DNA from: Glaciimonas soli
GTDB taxonomy: Bacteria > Pseudomonadota > Gammaproteobacteria > Burkholderiales > Burkholderiaceae_D
Assembly: GCF_009497155.1 (NCBI RefSeq)
Contig: NZ_WINI01000003.1
Coordinates: 124,001 to 188,000 of the forward strand
DNA length: 64,000 bases
Direction of reading: 5' to 3'
Shown: in pieces, positions 47,338 to 56,731 of the stretch
Layout of the letters: each line of letters opens with the position of its first letter
How positions within the stretch are numbered: position 1 is the stretch's first letter
Translations under genes and position numbers: made by a program
Notes under the pieces: model-generated
The model's database searches: none
What the model was told of the DNA's origin: nothing
What the model saw: the letters and a program-made list of their open reading frames with translations, nothing else

Positions 47338-47538
47338 ATGAAGATTATCGTTGCTATTGCTTTCATCCTCATCATTTCTAGTATGGCATCGGCATTGTTT
47401 TTTATGATGCGCGACAAAGGGAAAAGCAACCGTACCGTAAGAGCATTGACCTTGCGCGTCGCATTGTCGGTTTCACTATTTATTTTCCTATTGGTTGCCT
47501 ACAAGCTCGGCTATATTCATCCTACCGGACTGCGTTAA
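47338..47538 (+). CDS. Twin transmembrane protein (DUF2909)
   Basis: 66 residues with two helices (about 3-23 and 42-60) joined by the basic loop RDKGKSNRTVRAL. This small membrane protein is common beside SURF1 and ctaE in betaproteobacteria. Transcribed against the oxidase block from its own promoter in the 52-bp gap to SURF1. Probably an oxidase-related accessory protein (inference). Confidence 0.87.
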   Translation: MKIIVAIAFILIISSMASALFFMMRDKGKSNRTVRALTLRVALSVSLFIFLLVAYKLGYIHPTGLR

Positions 47539-47571
47539 TTTATCTTAACGTATTCGCCACTGACCTCTACC

Positions 47572-47609
47572 AAAAAGAAAGGCCGCACCGAAGTGCGGCC
47601 TTTCTTTTT
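47572..47609. terminator. Bidirectional terminator between DUF2909 and ctaE
   Basis: AAAAAGAAAGGCCGCAC-CGAA-GTGCGGCCTTTCTTTTT: a perfect 17-bp stem between convergent genes. Confidence 0.95.
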
Positions 47610-47629
47610 CATGCTGCTTTTATCTCGAA

Positions 47630-48487
47630 TTACAGCCAATACACGACCACATACAAACCTAACCAAACTACGTCAACAAAGTGCCAATACCAAGCTGCAC
47701 CTTCAAACGCAAAATGATGTTCCGGAGTGAAATGTCCCTTCAAGATGCGGAACAACACCACCGTCAACATGATCGCACCTATCGTCACGTGGAAACCGTG
47801 AAAGCCGGTCAGCAAGAAGAATGTCGAACCATAAATGCCTGAAGTCAGTTTCAGATTGTAATCTTGGTAGGCTTCCATATATTCATAAGCTTGCATCCCA
47901 ATAAAGGTTGCGCCCAACAATATAGTGACGGCCAACCAAAAGGCTGTTTGTCCACGATGACCTGCACGTAGTGCATGGTGCGAAACTGTCAACGTAACGC
48001 CGGATGTCAGCAACAACAAAGTATTAATTGTCGGGATGAGCAAACCCATTTTCTCGAATGGCTCAACAGTGCCAGCCGGGCCAAGATTACCCCAGTGCGC
48101 GGCAAAATCAGGCCACAGGATTTTATGATCCAGATCTGCCAGCCACGGCATGGTGATCGTACGGGCATAAAACAAAGCGCCGAAAAATGCCGCGAAAAAC
48201 ATGACTTCAGAGAAAATGAACCAGCTCATACTCCAGCGGAAAGAGGTATCGATGCGAGCGTTGTACTTGCCGCTTTCGGACTCGCCAATCGCATCACTGA
48301 ACCATTTAAACAGCACCGTCAAAAATGAGAGCAAACCCACGCCACAAAGAATCGGGCCCCATGGTTCACTGTTGACCCACGACGCTGCGCCCAACATTGT
48401 CGCCAGCAACGCTGCGCCACCCAAGAAAGGCCATTTAGATGGTCCTGGGACAAAATAGTACGGCGCATTACCTTGTTGAGAACTCAT
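47630..48487 (-). CDS. ctaE: Cytochrome c oxidase subunit III
   Basis: 285 residues, seven membrane helices. MSWFIFSEVMFFAAFFGALF, the histidines of FHGFHVTIG and EGAAWYWHFVDVVWLGLY are typical of CoxC/CtaE. The start at 48487 is chosen because GGGAGA lies 7 nt upstream; two ATGs slightly earlier overlap that site. Sits after ctaG and the DUF2970 gene in the oxidase block. Confidence 0.96.
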   Translation of the reverse strand: MSSQQGNAPYYFVPGPSKWPFLGGAALLATMLGAASWVNSEPWGPILCGVGLLSFLTVLFKWFSDAIGESESGKYNARIDTSFRWSMSWFIFSEVMFFAAFFGALFYARTITMPWLADLDHKILWPDFAAHWGNLGPAGTVEPFEKMGLLIPTINTLLLLTSGVTLTVSHHALRAGHRGQTAFWLAVTILLGATFIGMQAYEYMEAYQDYNLKLTSGIYGSTFFLLTGFHGFHVTIGAIMLTVVLFRILKGHFTPEHHFAFEGAAWYWHFVDVVWLGLYVVVYWL

Positions 48488-48560
48488 TTCCATCTCCCGA
48501 TACAAATTGAATAATTATTTGTTGATGTTATTTATTTCTTAGCTCTTCGTTTTTTGACGA

Positions 48561-48782
48561 CTACTTTGCGACAACCAACTTCACTATTGTGAGAAGTATC
48601 GCAATAAAAATTGCTGCACCAATAATCCCGGCAATCACGACATGCACCGGATTCAAACCTGCCGCATCACTTTCGTAATCTTCCTTTTTTCGCACCCCAA
48701 AGAACGCCCACAAAATAGCTTTAACAGTGGCTCCAAACGAAGCCTTGCGCTTGATGGGACTGACATCTTTCGGATCAGACAT
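48561..48782 (-). CDS. DUF2970 small membrane protein
   Basis: 73 residues; a cytoplasmic basic half (IKRKASFGATVKAILWAFFGVRKKEDYE) followed by one C-terminal helix (about 47-70). Typical DUF2970, found between ctaG and ctaE in betaproteobacteria. Likely an oxidase accessory protein; role unknown. Confidence 0.9.
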   Translation of the reverse strand: MSDPKDVSPIKRKASFGATVKAILWAFFGVRKKEDYESDAAGLNPVHVVIAGIIGAAIFIAILLTIVKLVVAK

Positions 48783-48807
48783 ACATACCTTTCGCTTTCG
48801 TGCGGTG

Positions 48808-49404
48808 TTAAATTCCTTTAACCGGGTTCGCTATCGACGGCTTGGTAATTTCAAAAAATGTGTACGACAAGGTGATTTCTTTTATATCTTTTGGAATAGC
48901 TGGATCGACAAAGAAAACCACTGGGAATTCTTTCGCCTGATTCGGCGCCAAAGTCTGCTGCGTAAAGCAAAAACATTCTACTTTTTTGAAATACTCTTCT
49001 GCACGTTGCGGCATGTAGCTTGGAATCGCTTGTGCTTCCATGGTACGCGATTGCTTGTTGACCACTTCGTAAAGCACTTGCTTCATTTCGCCGGGATGCA
49101 CTTGCATACTGCTCACTGCCGGGCGAAAACGCCATGGGCCTTGCGAATTACCATCAAACTCTACAGTAATAGTTCGCGTTTTGTCGATTTGGCTATTTAC
49201 TGGTGCAACTATCGAGGAATCTTTTGGCGTAAGGAAATTAATATTGGTTATTTCGCAGAGCTTTTTATACAGCGGAACCAACGCATAGCCAAAACCAAAC
49301 ATCAATACTGCAATCACTATTAACTTGCCGAGCATTTGACGATTCAACTTGCTTTCAGCACTTTTGCCTGGTGAATTGCCATCGCTTAAATTAGAGCCAG
49401 CCAT
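48808..49404 (-). CDS. ctaG: Cytochrome c oxidase assembly protein CtaG/Cox11
   Basis: Delivers copper to the CuB site of subunit I. 198 residues from ATG 49404 (GGTGG lies 7 nt upstream). One N-terminal helix (about 24-45, ending YALVPLYKKLCEITN), then a periplasmic domain with VECFCFTQQTLAPNQAKEFPV: the paired cysteines in ECFCF are the copper ligands. Follows the 35-residue small gene by 12 bp. Confidence 0.95.
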   Translation of the reverse strand: MAGSNLSDGNSPGKSAESKLNRQMLGKLIVIAVLMFGFGYALVPLYKKLCEITNINFLTPKDSSIVAPVNSQIDKTRTITVEFDGNSQGPWRFRPAVSSMQVHPGEMKQVLYEVVNKQSRTMEAQAIPSYMPQRAEEYFKKVECFCFTQQTLAPNQAKEFPVVFFVDPAIPKDIKEITLSYTFFEITKPSIANPVKGI

Positions 49405-49416
49405 TTCATCCACCAA

Positions 49417-49524
49417 TCAGTGAAACCACAAACGATTAACAAATATCCCAACAAAAAACGCCAGGGCAATCGAAGCCAACAGCAACGCCGTGCGCAAATT
49501 ATTCGGTTTTTTTGGATCTGACAT
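49417..49524 (-). CDS. Cytochrome oxidase small assembly protein (35 residues)
   Basis: A short frame between ctaD and ctaG. It starts MSDPKKPNNLRTALLLAS, then continues with one hydrophobic helix (about 12-30) and ends VNRLWFH. Such small single-helix proteins between ctaD and ctaG are annotated as cytochrome oxidase small assembly proteins in Burkholderiales. Position, strand and helix length fit; no clear ribosome site is seen. Below usual gene-finder cutoffs. Confidence 0.75.
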   Translation of the reverse strand: MSDPKKPNNLRTALLLASIALAFFVGIFVNRLWFH

Positions 49525-49553
49525 AATGAAAATCAACGAGCTGCAAAAAGTGA

Positions 49554-49645
49554 TTCCCTATAACTGTTTAGACTAGGCACCCCGGCGCAGACAGTACGAT
49601 AGTACGGCAAGGCAAGAGCAACGACGTATAAACGGTTATGCGGGG
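49554..49645. repeat. Inverted-repeat element, type B (copy 2), between ctaD and ctaG
   Basis: About 92 bp. Ends CCCTATAACTGTTT and AAACGGTTATGCGGGG are imperfectly complementary. The core CAGACAGTACGATAGTACGG is identical to the copy at 19122, with the GTAC-GATA-GTAC hairpin. It lies inside the oxidase transcription unit, 30 bp after the ctaD stop. Confidence 0.8.
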
Positions 49646-49674
49646 TTGCTTAAAAACTGCAGCCCGCCCTTCCT

Positions 49675-51279
49675 CTATTTAACTGTTGGTGGGACTTCAA
49701 ACGTGTGAAATGGCGCAGGGCTTGGCACTGTCCACTCTAAACCTTCGGCGCCATCCCATGGTTTCATAGGCGCTTTTTTGCCGCCTTTGATCGAAGGGAT
49801 CACAACAAAGAACAAGAAGAACACCTGACTCAGTCCGAAACCAAACGCACCGATTGAGACAATCATATTGAAGTCGGTAAACTGCGCTGGATAATCAGCA
49901 ATACGGCGTGGCATCCCCGCCAATCCCAAAAAGTGCATCGGGAAGAAGGTGATATTAAACGTGATCAATGACGCCCAAAAATGGAATTTCCCGCGTGCTT
50001 CGTTGTACATGAAGCCAGTCCATTTAGGGCTCCAGTAATAGTAACCACCAAACAAACCAAACAGGGAACCGGCGACCAATACGTAGTGGAAATGCGCCAC
50101 CACGTAATAAGTATCCTGCATCTGAATATCAATCGGCGTGACCGCCAAAATCAAACCCGTGAAACCGCCCATGGTGAATACGAAAATGAAGCCAATCGCA
50201 AACAACATTGGTGTTTCAAACGTCATAGAACCACGCCACATTGTCGCAATCCAGTTGAAAACCTTGACGCCGGTCGGTACCGCGATCAACAAGGTTGCAT
50301 ACATGAAGAACAACTGTGCAGTCACTGGCATACCAGTGGTGAACATGTGATGCGCCCAAACGATGAATGACAGAATCGCAATCGAGGCCGTTGCGTACAC
50401 CATCGAAGCATAACCAAACAATTGCTTGCGTGCGAAGGTAGGAATGATCTGCGAAATAATGCCGAATGCCGGCAGAATCATGATGTACACCTCTGGATGA
50501 CCGAAGAACCAGAAAATGTGTTGATACATCACTGGGTCGCCGCCACCAGCAGCATTAAAGAATGATGTACCGAAATGGCGATCGGTCAATGTCATGGTAA
50601 TCGCACCTGCCAAAACTGGCATCACGGCGATCAACAAATAGGCAGTAATCAACCATGTCCAGCAGAACATAGGCATCTTCATCAACGTCATGCCTGGCGC
50701 ACGCATATTCAATATCGTGGTGATGATATTAATCGAACCCATGATCGACGATGCGCCCATGATATGAATCGCGAAAATCGCCATATCCATACCAGGTCCC
50801 ATTTGAGTGGACAATGGCGCGTATAAAGTCCAGCCTGCAGCAGTGGCACCGCCTGGAGCCAGGAACGACGTTAACAATAGAATCGCCGCCGGCGGCATCA
50901 ACCAGAATGAAAAGTTATTCATCCGGGCAAAAGCCATATCCGATGCGCCGATTTGCAGTGGAATCATCCAGTTCGCAAAGCCGACAAACGCCGGCATGAT
51001 CGCACCGAACACCATGATAATGCCGTGCATGGTGGTCAGTTGGTTAAAAAATTCCGGTCTGAAAAACTGTAAGCCCGGCTGGAATAATTCGGTACGAATC
51101 ATTAATGCCAACACACCGCCTGAAAGCAGCATGGTGAACGAAAACCACAAATACAAAGTACCAATATCTTTATGATTGGTCGCGAACAACCAACGACGCC
51201 AACCGGTTGGATGGTCGTGCGCGTGGTCGTCGTGAGAGTGATCGTGATCGTGTGCCAGATCGACTGCTGTTGTGCTCAT
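49675..51279 (-). CDS. ctaD: Cytochrome c oxidase subunit I
   Basis: Catalytic subunit with heme a and the heme a3-CuB centre. 534 residues, 12 helices. Histidine ligands are visible in [19 protein letters not shown] (with the cross-linked Tyr), AHHMFTTG and [14 protein letters not shown]. The N-terminal His/Asp-rich run ([14 protein letters not shown], about 10-23) could bind metal and is a local feature. Follows ctaC by 17 bp. Confidence 0.98.
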   Translation of the reverse strand: MSTTAVDLAHDHDHSHDDHAHDHPTGWRRWLFATNHKDIGTLYLWFSFTMLLSGGVLALMIRTELFQPGLQFFRPEFFNQLTTMHGIIMVFGAIMPAFVGFANWMIPLQIGASDMAFARMNNFSFWLMPPAAILLLTSFLAPGGATAAGWTLYAPLSTQMGPGMDMAIFAIHIMGASSIMGSINIITTILNMRAPGMTLMKMPMFCWTWLITAYLLIAVMPVLAGAITMTLTDRHFGTSFFNAAGGGDPVMYQHIFWFFGHPEVYIMILPAFGIISQIIPTFARKQLFGYASMVYATASIAILSFIVWAHHMFTTGMPVTAQLFFMYATLLIAVPTGVKVFNWIATMWRGSMTFETPMLFAIGFIFVFTMGGFTGLILAVTPIDIQMQDTYYVVAHFHYVLVAGSLFGLFGGYYYWSPKWTGFMYNEARGKFHFWASLITFNITFFPMHFLGLAGMPRRIADYPAQFTDFNMIVSIGAFGFGLSQVFFLFFVVIPSIKGGKKAPMKPWDGAEGLEWTVPSPAPFHTFEVPPTVK

Positions 51280-51296
51280 CTTCTCAATCTCCTAAA

Positions 51297-52466
51297 TTAC
51301 TTACGCGCAGCCAGCACTTCAGCCGGTTGGACAATGTTTTCTGTAGCCTTGTTAGACCAGCTATTGCGGGTATAAGTAATCACCGCAGCGATATCGGTAT
51401 CCGACAATACAGCCTTCCATGCAGGCATCTGCATGGCGCCGTCAGTTTTACCTTCCAGCACAGTGTGGATTTGCGCTGCGCGCGGACCATTCACAACTGG
51501 ATCACCATCCAGCGCAGGGAATGCCCCTGGAATACCTTTACCTGTGGCCTGATGGCAAGCTACGCAGTTAGTGCTATAGACTTTTTCGCCGCGCGTTTTC
51601 AGTTCATCAATGGTCCAGACTTTATTTGGATCATCGGCGCTCGCTGCCATTTCTTTTTTCTTTTGATTGACCCAAGCGGTGTAGTCAGCATCACTGACAA
51701 CTCTCACCACGATAGGCATAAAGGCGTGATCTTTACCGCACAGCTCAACGCATTGACCGCGATAAATACCAATTTTTTCAGCTTTGAACCAGGTATCACG
51801 CACAAAACCAGGAATCGCATCTTGCTTGACGCCAAAAGCGGGAACACCCCATGAGTGAATCACGTCATTAGCTGTCGTAATGATGCGGATTTTCTTATTG
51901 ACCGGAACCACGACATCATTGTCGACTTCGATCAAATAGTTGTCGTCTTTGGGAATGCTGGAATCATTGATCTGCTCATGCGGCGTCGATAGGTTGGACA
52001 GGAAAGAAATTCCCTCGCCCTCACCTTTAAGGTAATCGTAGCCCCACTTCCATTGCATGCCGGTAGCTTTGATGGTGATATCCGAGTTCGATGTATCTTT
52101 CATCGCCACCACGGTTTTGGTCGCTGGCAAGGCCATGCCAATGACGATCAGAAAAGGTATTACGGTCCAGGCGATTTCCACTGCGGTACTCTCGTGGAAA
52201 CTGGCTGATTTATGACCAAGCGACTTACGGTGCCTGAGAATGGAATAAAACATGACGCCGAAAACGGCAATAAAAATCACCAGACAGATAATCAACATCC
52301 AGGTATGGAGATCGTAAATCTGTTGTGCAATTTCTGTCACAGGTGGTTGAAAATTCATTTGCAGTACTGCGGGACCGCCAACACTATCTTTCACTGCCCA
52401 GGCCGGCAACGCAGCCAAAGACAGCGCTCCAAGCATCAACGACATAAGGCGCTTCGCATATTTCAT
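51297..52466 (-). CDS. ctaC: Cytochrome c oxidase subunit II with cytochrome c domain
   Basis: 389 residues. Signal peptide (about 1-24), two helices (about 45-67 and 90-110), then the CuA domain with the ligands in VIHSWGVPAFG and YRGQCVELCGKDHAFM. A C-terminal cytochrome c domain (about 285-375) has the heme motif CVACH and axial Met in MQMPAW, so this is the fused, caa3-like form. First gene of the oxidase block; its promoter must lie in the gap to the right. Confidence 0.97.
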   Translation of the reverse strand: MKYAKRLMSLMLGALSLAALPAWAVKDSVGGPAVLQMNFQPPVTEIAQQIYDLHTWMLIICLVIFIAVFGVMFYSILRHRKSLGHKSASFHESTAVEIAWTVIPFLIVIGMALPATKTVVAMKDTSNSDITIKATGMQWKWGYDYLKGEGEGISFLSNLSTPHEQINDSSIPKDDNYLIEVDNDVVVPVNKKIRIITTANDVIHSWGVPAFGVKQDAIPGFVRDTWFKAEKIGIYRGQCVELCGKDHAFMPIVVRVVSDADYTAWVNQKKKEMAASADDPNKVWTIDELKTRGEKVYSTNCVACHQATGKGIPGAFPALDGDPVVNGPRAAQIHTVLEGKTDGAMQMPAWKAVLSDTDIAAVITYTRNSWSNKATENIVQPAEVLAARK

Positions 52467-53037
52467 GATTACCCCAAAAGCCCAAAATTATATTTTTATC
52501 AACCACCAGACTTTGATTTACGCGGCGAACAACAACTAATCACTCAGCCAAACAAGCTGAGTCGCGCCCAAATCAATGCTGCCTCCATTTCCATTTTCGA
52601 ATTCAACTGCGCATTACACTTCGCACTACTTTTTTTATTAAATTGAACGCTAGTCATAGGTCTTGTCGAATTCGGCAACTGCTATTTTTTTCGCTATTCC
52701 TCTTGCATGCGCAGAAGAATATCCCCATATAGCCAGTCTTCATTCCATAGATCTCGTCCACCCACACCAGCTAAAACCTTTGAAGTATAAAGGGTAATTA
52801 TGCCGGTTATCAAGAATAATAAAATGTCTATTCTTGACCGACGGCAATACCAATACTGTTGAGTGGAGCAAATGCAAAAAGCGCCAGCGCGCAATACATC
52901 GTTGCCATTTGCGGACATGCGATTCTATGCGAACGCCGTTGAGAATGTTGCTGGCCGCAACATATTACATATAACAAACATCTGATATTGGATATATCAG
53001 GCTTGCGCAAAGTGAAGACTGGCAAGCCCTATGAGCG
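52467..53037. other. 571-bp intergenic region upstream of ctaC
   Basis: No gene recognised. It must contain the oxidase promoter on the minus strand. A 74-codon minus-strand frame (52694-52918) has one hydrophobic stretch but no family resemblance and odd composition, so it is not called. A short stem CTGATAT/ATATCAG lies at 52982-53000 just after the HIBCH-type gene. Confidence 0.6.
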
Positions 53038-54201
53038 TCAGCGCAAATCCGCCAGCGGATGATTTTCATTCGACCAGGGGCTCTGGAAAAACCCGTTAAG
53101 CCATTCATGCCCCACTTCTGCCGCAGTCGCATGCAACCATTTAGGCTGCTTATCCTTATCGATGATCAATGCGCGAATACCTTCGGCAAAGTCGGCTCGT
53201 GCGCAGCAATGCAAAGACACGCCATATTCCAGACGGAATATTTCTGCCAATGACATATGACGCGCGCGCTTCTGCAATGCATATGACAAATAAGCGGAGC
53301 CGGGACTGCCAGCAGCCAAGCCAGCAGCGGCTTTTTGCAGCCAGACATCATCGCTCTTTACATCAACAATCGCGTTCACGATCTCGACAAAAGTAGGCGC
53401 ACTGCATAGCTGATTGATGGCATTCAGGTGCCCGCTTAATACTGACGGGGCTGGCGTCGACTTTTGCGCATAGGTTTGCAATACACGCGTCAACAAAACA
53501 TCATCCGACGCGCCGTCCCATTCTTGTGACAACAACGCTTCCATCACCTGCGCCTTGTCCGACTGATTGATTTGCACGTCCGCCACTTTGGCAAAGACGG
53601 CGTCGGTCGCGTTGATGGTCACGCCGGTCAATGCCAGGAACAAACCGGCATGACCCGGCATGCGATTGAGAAACCAGGTGCCGCCAACATCGGCATACAA
53701 ACCGATCGCAATTTCAGGCATCGCCAATCGGGTTTTTTCCGTCACCACGCGGTGGCTCGCACCCGCCATCAAACCAACGCCGCCACCCATTACAATGCCA
53801 TGTCCCCACACCAGCATGGGCTTAGGGAAAGTGTGAATCAAATAATCGAGACGATATTCGCGCTCAAAAAATTCCCCCGCATAGCGATAGTTAAGAATGT
53901 TTTCGCTATCATCTAATTGATGCTGCGCCACCATCGTGCGATACAACTGTTGTAAATCACCGCCGGCGCAAAATGCTTTTTCGCCGGCCGCCTGCAACAG
54001 CACCATCGCTATCTGCGGATCGTCCTCCCAGCGTCGCATTTGCGGGTCAAGAAAGTCCACCATTTCCAGCGATAGTGCGTTCAAACTTTTTTCTGCATTC
54101 AAGGTTGCAACCCCGATGCGTTTACCATTTGCCGCAGTTAACTCTTCAAACAATACTGGTGCGCTTACTACGGTCGGTGCGGATGTGAAAACGTCAGTCA
54201 T
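53038..54201 (-). CDS. 3-hydroxyisobutyryl-CoA hydrolase-type enoyl-CoA hydratase family protein
   Basis: 387 residues, longer than a simple enoyl-CoA hydratase (about 260), and typical of the HIBCH branch. KAFCAGGDLQQLY and GIVMGGGVGLMAGASHRVVTEKT form the oxyanion hole; PEIAIGLYADVGGTWFLNRMPG is the HIBCH-type signature. Hydrolyses 3-hydroxyisobutyryl-CoA in valine breakdown. Its ATG overlaps the stop of the acyl-CoA dehydrogenase gene (4 bp), so the two are translated together. Confidence 0.9.
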   Translation of the reverse strand: MTDVFTSAPTVVSAPVLFEELTAANGKRIGVATLNAEKSLNALSLEMVDFLDPQMRRWEDDPQIAMVLLQAAGEKAFCAGGDLQQLYRTMVAQHQLDDSENILNYRYAGEFFEREYRLDYLIHTFPKPMLVWGHGIVMGGGVGLMAGASHRVVTEKTRLAMPEIAIGLYADVGGTWFLNRMPGHAGLFLALTGVTINATDAVFAKVADVQINQSDKAQVMEALLSQEWDGASDDVLLTRVLQTYAQKSTPAPSVLSGHLNAINQLCSAPTFVEIVNAIVDVKSDDVWLQKAAAGLAAGSPGSAYLSYALQKRARHMSLAEIFRLEYGVSLHCCARADFAEGIRALIIDKDKQPKWLHATAAEVGHEWLNGFFQSPWSNENHPLADLR

Positions 54202-55358
54202 CGAATATCCTCGTTCGATGCATTATTCAATAATTGGCGTGCAATGATGACGCGCATAATTTCATTCGTACCTTCCAGAATCTGATGTACGCGCACGTCG
54301 CGGAAATGCCTCTCGAGCGGGTACTCACGAATATACCCATTCCCGCCGTGAATTTGCAGGGCTTCATTACACACCTGAAAACCGATATCGGTCGCAAAGC
54401 GTTTAGCCATTGCGCAGTAGGTGGTTGCATTCGGAGATTTGGTGTCCAACTTATGCGCCGCCAAACGCACCATTTGACGTGCAGCGACTAATTCAGTCTG
54501 CATATCTGCGAGCTTAAATTGCAGCGCTTGGAAATCCGACAGTGGCCGCTTGAATTGATGACGCTGGCTCATGTAGGCGTGCGCCGCATCCAACGCGGCC
54601 TGTGCGGTTCCGACCGAACAAGTGGCGATGTTAATACGACCGCCATCCAGACCGCGCATCGCCATCCGGAAGCCTTCGCCTTCATTACCTAATAAATGAT
54701 CCGCCGGAATCCGCACATTATCAAAATTAATGCTACGCGTCGGCTGACTTTTCCAACCCATTTTTTCTTCTTCACGACCATAGCTAATCCCAGGCGCATC
54801 AGCAGGTACGACAAATGCCGAAACGCCATTTGCACCATCGCCGCCAGTGCGTGCCATCAGCACCAAAACATCAGTGGCACCCGCGCCGGAGATAAATGCC
54901 TTGGTGCCGTTGATGACGTATTCGCCATTAATTAGCACCGCGCTGGTTTTAAGAGAGGCAGCATCGGAACCAGAGCCGGGTTCAGTCAGGCAATAGGAAC
55001 CTAATTTATGCCCCGCGGTTAGCTGTTTGCACCAATGCTCTTTGACTGCTGGTGTCGCCCAATTGGCAATCATCCAGCTCACCATATTGTGTATTGTCAA
55101 ATACGCAGCGGTCGACGTACAGCCTCGTGCCAGTTCTTCAAAAATGATGGATGAATCCAAACGAGACAATCCCAGACCGCCAAATTCTTCCGGAGAATAC
55201 AACCCGCAAAAACCTAACTCAGCCGCACGCTTGATCACATTCACCGGGAAAAATCCCTCAGCGTCCCAGCGTGCCGCATGGGGCATCAACTCACCAATCG
55301 CAAAATCACGCGCCGTCTGCTGAAATGCGCGTTGCTCTTCTGATAATTCGAAATCCAT
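54198..55358 (-). CDS. Acyl-CoA dehydrogenase (isobutyryl-CoA-like)
   Basis: 386 residues, the usual length. YCLTEPGSGSDAASLKT is the first acyl-CoA dehydrogenase signature; QIHGGNGYIREYPLERHFRDVR and EGTNEI mark the C-terminal helix bundle. Context with the HIBCH-type gene suggests isobutyryl-CoA dehydrogenase (valine branch); short/branched-chain or glutaryl-type activity remains possible. Overlaps the next gene by ATGA. FAD-dependent, cytoplasmic, passing electrons to ETF. Confidence 0.9.
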   Translation of the reverse strand: MDFELSEEQRAFQQTARDFAIGELMPHAARWDAEGFFPVNVIKRAAELGFCGLYSPEEFGGLGLSRLDSSIIFEELARGCTSTAAYLTIHNMVSWMIANWATPAVKEHWCKQLTAGHKLGSYCLTEPGSGSDAASLKTSAVLINGEYVINGTKAFISGAGATDVLVLMARTGGDGANGVSAFVVPADAPGISYGREEEKMGWKSQPTRSINFDNVRIPADHLLGNEGEGFRMAMRGLDGGRINIATCSVGTAQAALDAAHAYMSQRHQFKRPLSDFQALQFKLADMQTELVAARQMVRLAAHKLDTKSPNATTYCAMAKRFATDIGFQVCNEALQIHGGNGYIREYPLERHFRDVRVHQILEGTNEIMRVIIARQLLNNASNEDIR

Positions 55359-55570
55359 GGTGGCTTGTCTCCAGTTTTAATTGATATTTAACTATTTTTG
55401 CGCCTGCTTTGTGAGCGGACGAAGGGCTGGCTAGAGAATAGCAATAATTGACGTTAACGTAAACGTTATCCAATCTGTCGTAACGAAAAAAAAAAGCGAC
55501 GTCAAAAATAACGTCGCCTTCATCCTTCACGATAAAAACCGGGAGTTCTATGTCGTGTTGTTTTGCTGTG

Positions 55571-56125
55571 TTATTTAGGCAGCAACACAGTATCAATCAC
55601 ATTAATCACCCCGTTCGATTGAAATACATCGTAAGTGCTGATATTCGCAACATGTCCACCATCATCTGTCACATAAATATTGCGCAGGCCGTTTTGTGAA
55701 AAAGTCAGCATGCCGCCACTGGCAGTTGGCAGTTCAGCTTTTCCATTATCTTTTCTGATCGCTGTTTCCAGCGCTGCAAAATCATAGCGACCTGGTACCA
55801 CGTGATAAGTCAGAATTTTGGTCAACGTTGCTTTATTTTCAGGTTTAAGCAAAGTCTCCACCGTACCAGCTGGCAGTTTGGAAAAAGCAGCATTAGTCGG
55901 TGCAAATACAGTAAACGGGCCTTTGCCTTTCAAGGTTTGCACCAAACCGGCTGCTTTTACAGCAGCAACCAAGGTGGTGTGATCGGCCGAATTGACTGCG
56001 TTATCGATGATGTCCTTGCTGGGATACATGCTTTGTCCACCGACCATTACAGTATTTTCTGCATAAGCGATATTGGCTGCTAGCAAAGCGGCAGATAAAG
56101 TCAAAACATAGCTAAGTTTGCGCAT
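55571..56125 (-). CDS. Exported fasciclin (FAS1) domain protein
   Basis: 184 residues from ATG 56125, chosen because AAAGGA lies 6 nt upstream; an ATG two codons earlier overlaps the site. Signal peptide ends near ANIAYAE. One FAS1 domain follows: [37 protein letters not shown] (H1/H2 motif) and YHVVPGRYD. Such proteins mediate adhesion or stress functions. A SigK/RskA-type pair lies nearby, as it does for FAS1 proteins in other bacteria. Confidence 0.93.
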   Translation of the reverse strand: MRKLSYVLTLSAALLAANIAYAENTVMVGGQSMYPSKDIIDNAVNSADHTTLVAAVKAAGLVQTLKGKGPFTVFAPTNAAFSKLPAGTVETLLKPENKATLTKILTYHVVPGRYDFAALETAIRKDNGKAELPTASGGMLTFSQNGLRNIYVTDDGGHVANISTYDVFQSNGVINVIDTVLLPK

Positions 56126-56146
56126 GATCATTCCTTTGAGATTTAG

Positions 56147-56249
56147 TAGGACTTACACAAAATTGTCCCGGCAAGGCGCGACGACGAAGACAGTGCGACG
56201 ACACGGCGAGGAGGAGTAACGCTGATGGGGCAGTTTTGTGTAAGTCCTA
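56147..56249. repeat. Inverted-repeat element, type A (copy 2)
   Basis: 103 bp. The 23-bp ends pair with two mismatches: the left starts TAGGACTTACACAAAATTG, the right ends CAGTTTTGTGTAAGTCCTA. The core GAAGACAGTGCGACGACACGG forms a GTG-CGACGA-CAC hairpin at the place where type B has GTAC-GATA-GTAC. It lies 21 bp upstream of the fasciclin start, so it may affect that promoter. Confidence 0.82.
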
Positions 56250-56731
56250 TAGAGTTTTGGGAGCCTGCACAGTCATATACGAGGCTGTTTCAAAACCGGA
56301 TTCAGAGGACACAAAATAAATTAGCGCCGCCAAGGCTACTGTTTTTTGACGTTGACGTTGATTTTGAATTTCGCATTGGACGTTGCCAAATGTGCCAACT
56401 GTCATTCGGAAAAAGAGGGAAGACATGTCTGAGCGCAGCGAGTTGGTCTTTCCTCCCGAATGACAGTTGGCACATTTGGGGAACACTCATCTTTGACGAG
56501 TGACGACTCTGGCAGGAGCAGTGCTCCCGCCCTTCTTTTGCTTACTTTTCTTGGCGAAGCAAGAAAAAGTGACTAGCTGTCGGGCTACCCCCGACATTGC
56601 CAGCACCACGGAGTGACGCCTAACCAAGATAACTTATCTGAACAGTACTAAGGAGAGCCGAAGCTTTTTTATTGACACTCAGCATGTTATGCATTCAACA
56701 AATGCACAACATGCCAAAAAAAGAAGTAGAT
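56250..56731. other. 482-bp non-coding region with repeat-like DNA
   Basis: No gene. Contains the 24-bp inverted repeat at 56386-56479 and, further on, CTTACTTTTCTTG...CAAGAAAAAGTGA (56558-56591), a second hairpin resembling a widespread intergenic repeat. Short frames across the inverted repeat (for example 56247-56486 minus) mirror each other and are treated as spurious. Confidence 0.6.
56386..56479. repeat. Perfect 24-bp inverted repeat upstream of rnpB 3' end
   Basis: Left arm CCAAATGTGCCAACTGTCAT plus TCGG (56386-56409) is exactly complementary to 56456-56479; the 46-nt spacer adds GGGAAGAC/GTCTTTCC pairing. Whole element is 94 bp. Likely a miniature repeat or a strong RNA hairpin. Confidence 0.75.

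Noticed and set aside
52694-52918. 74-codon minus-strand frame in the gap upstream of ctaC
   Set aside because: No recognisable family, no ribosome site, and unusual residue composition (Cys/Trp/Tyr clusters); treated as chance.
56247-56503. Short open frames on both strands around 56250-56500
   Set aside because: They run through a 24-bp perfect inverted repeat and mirror one another, a known source of false proteins.
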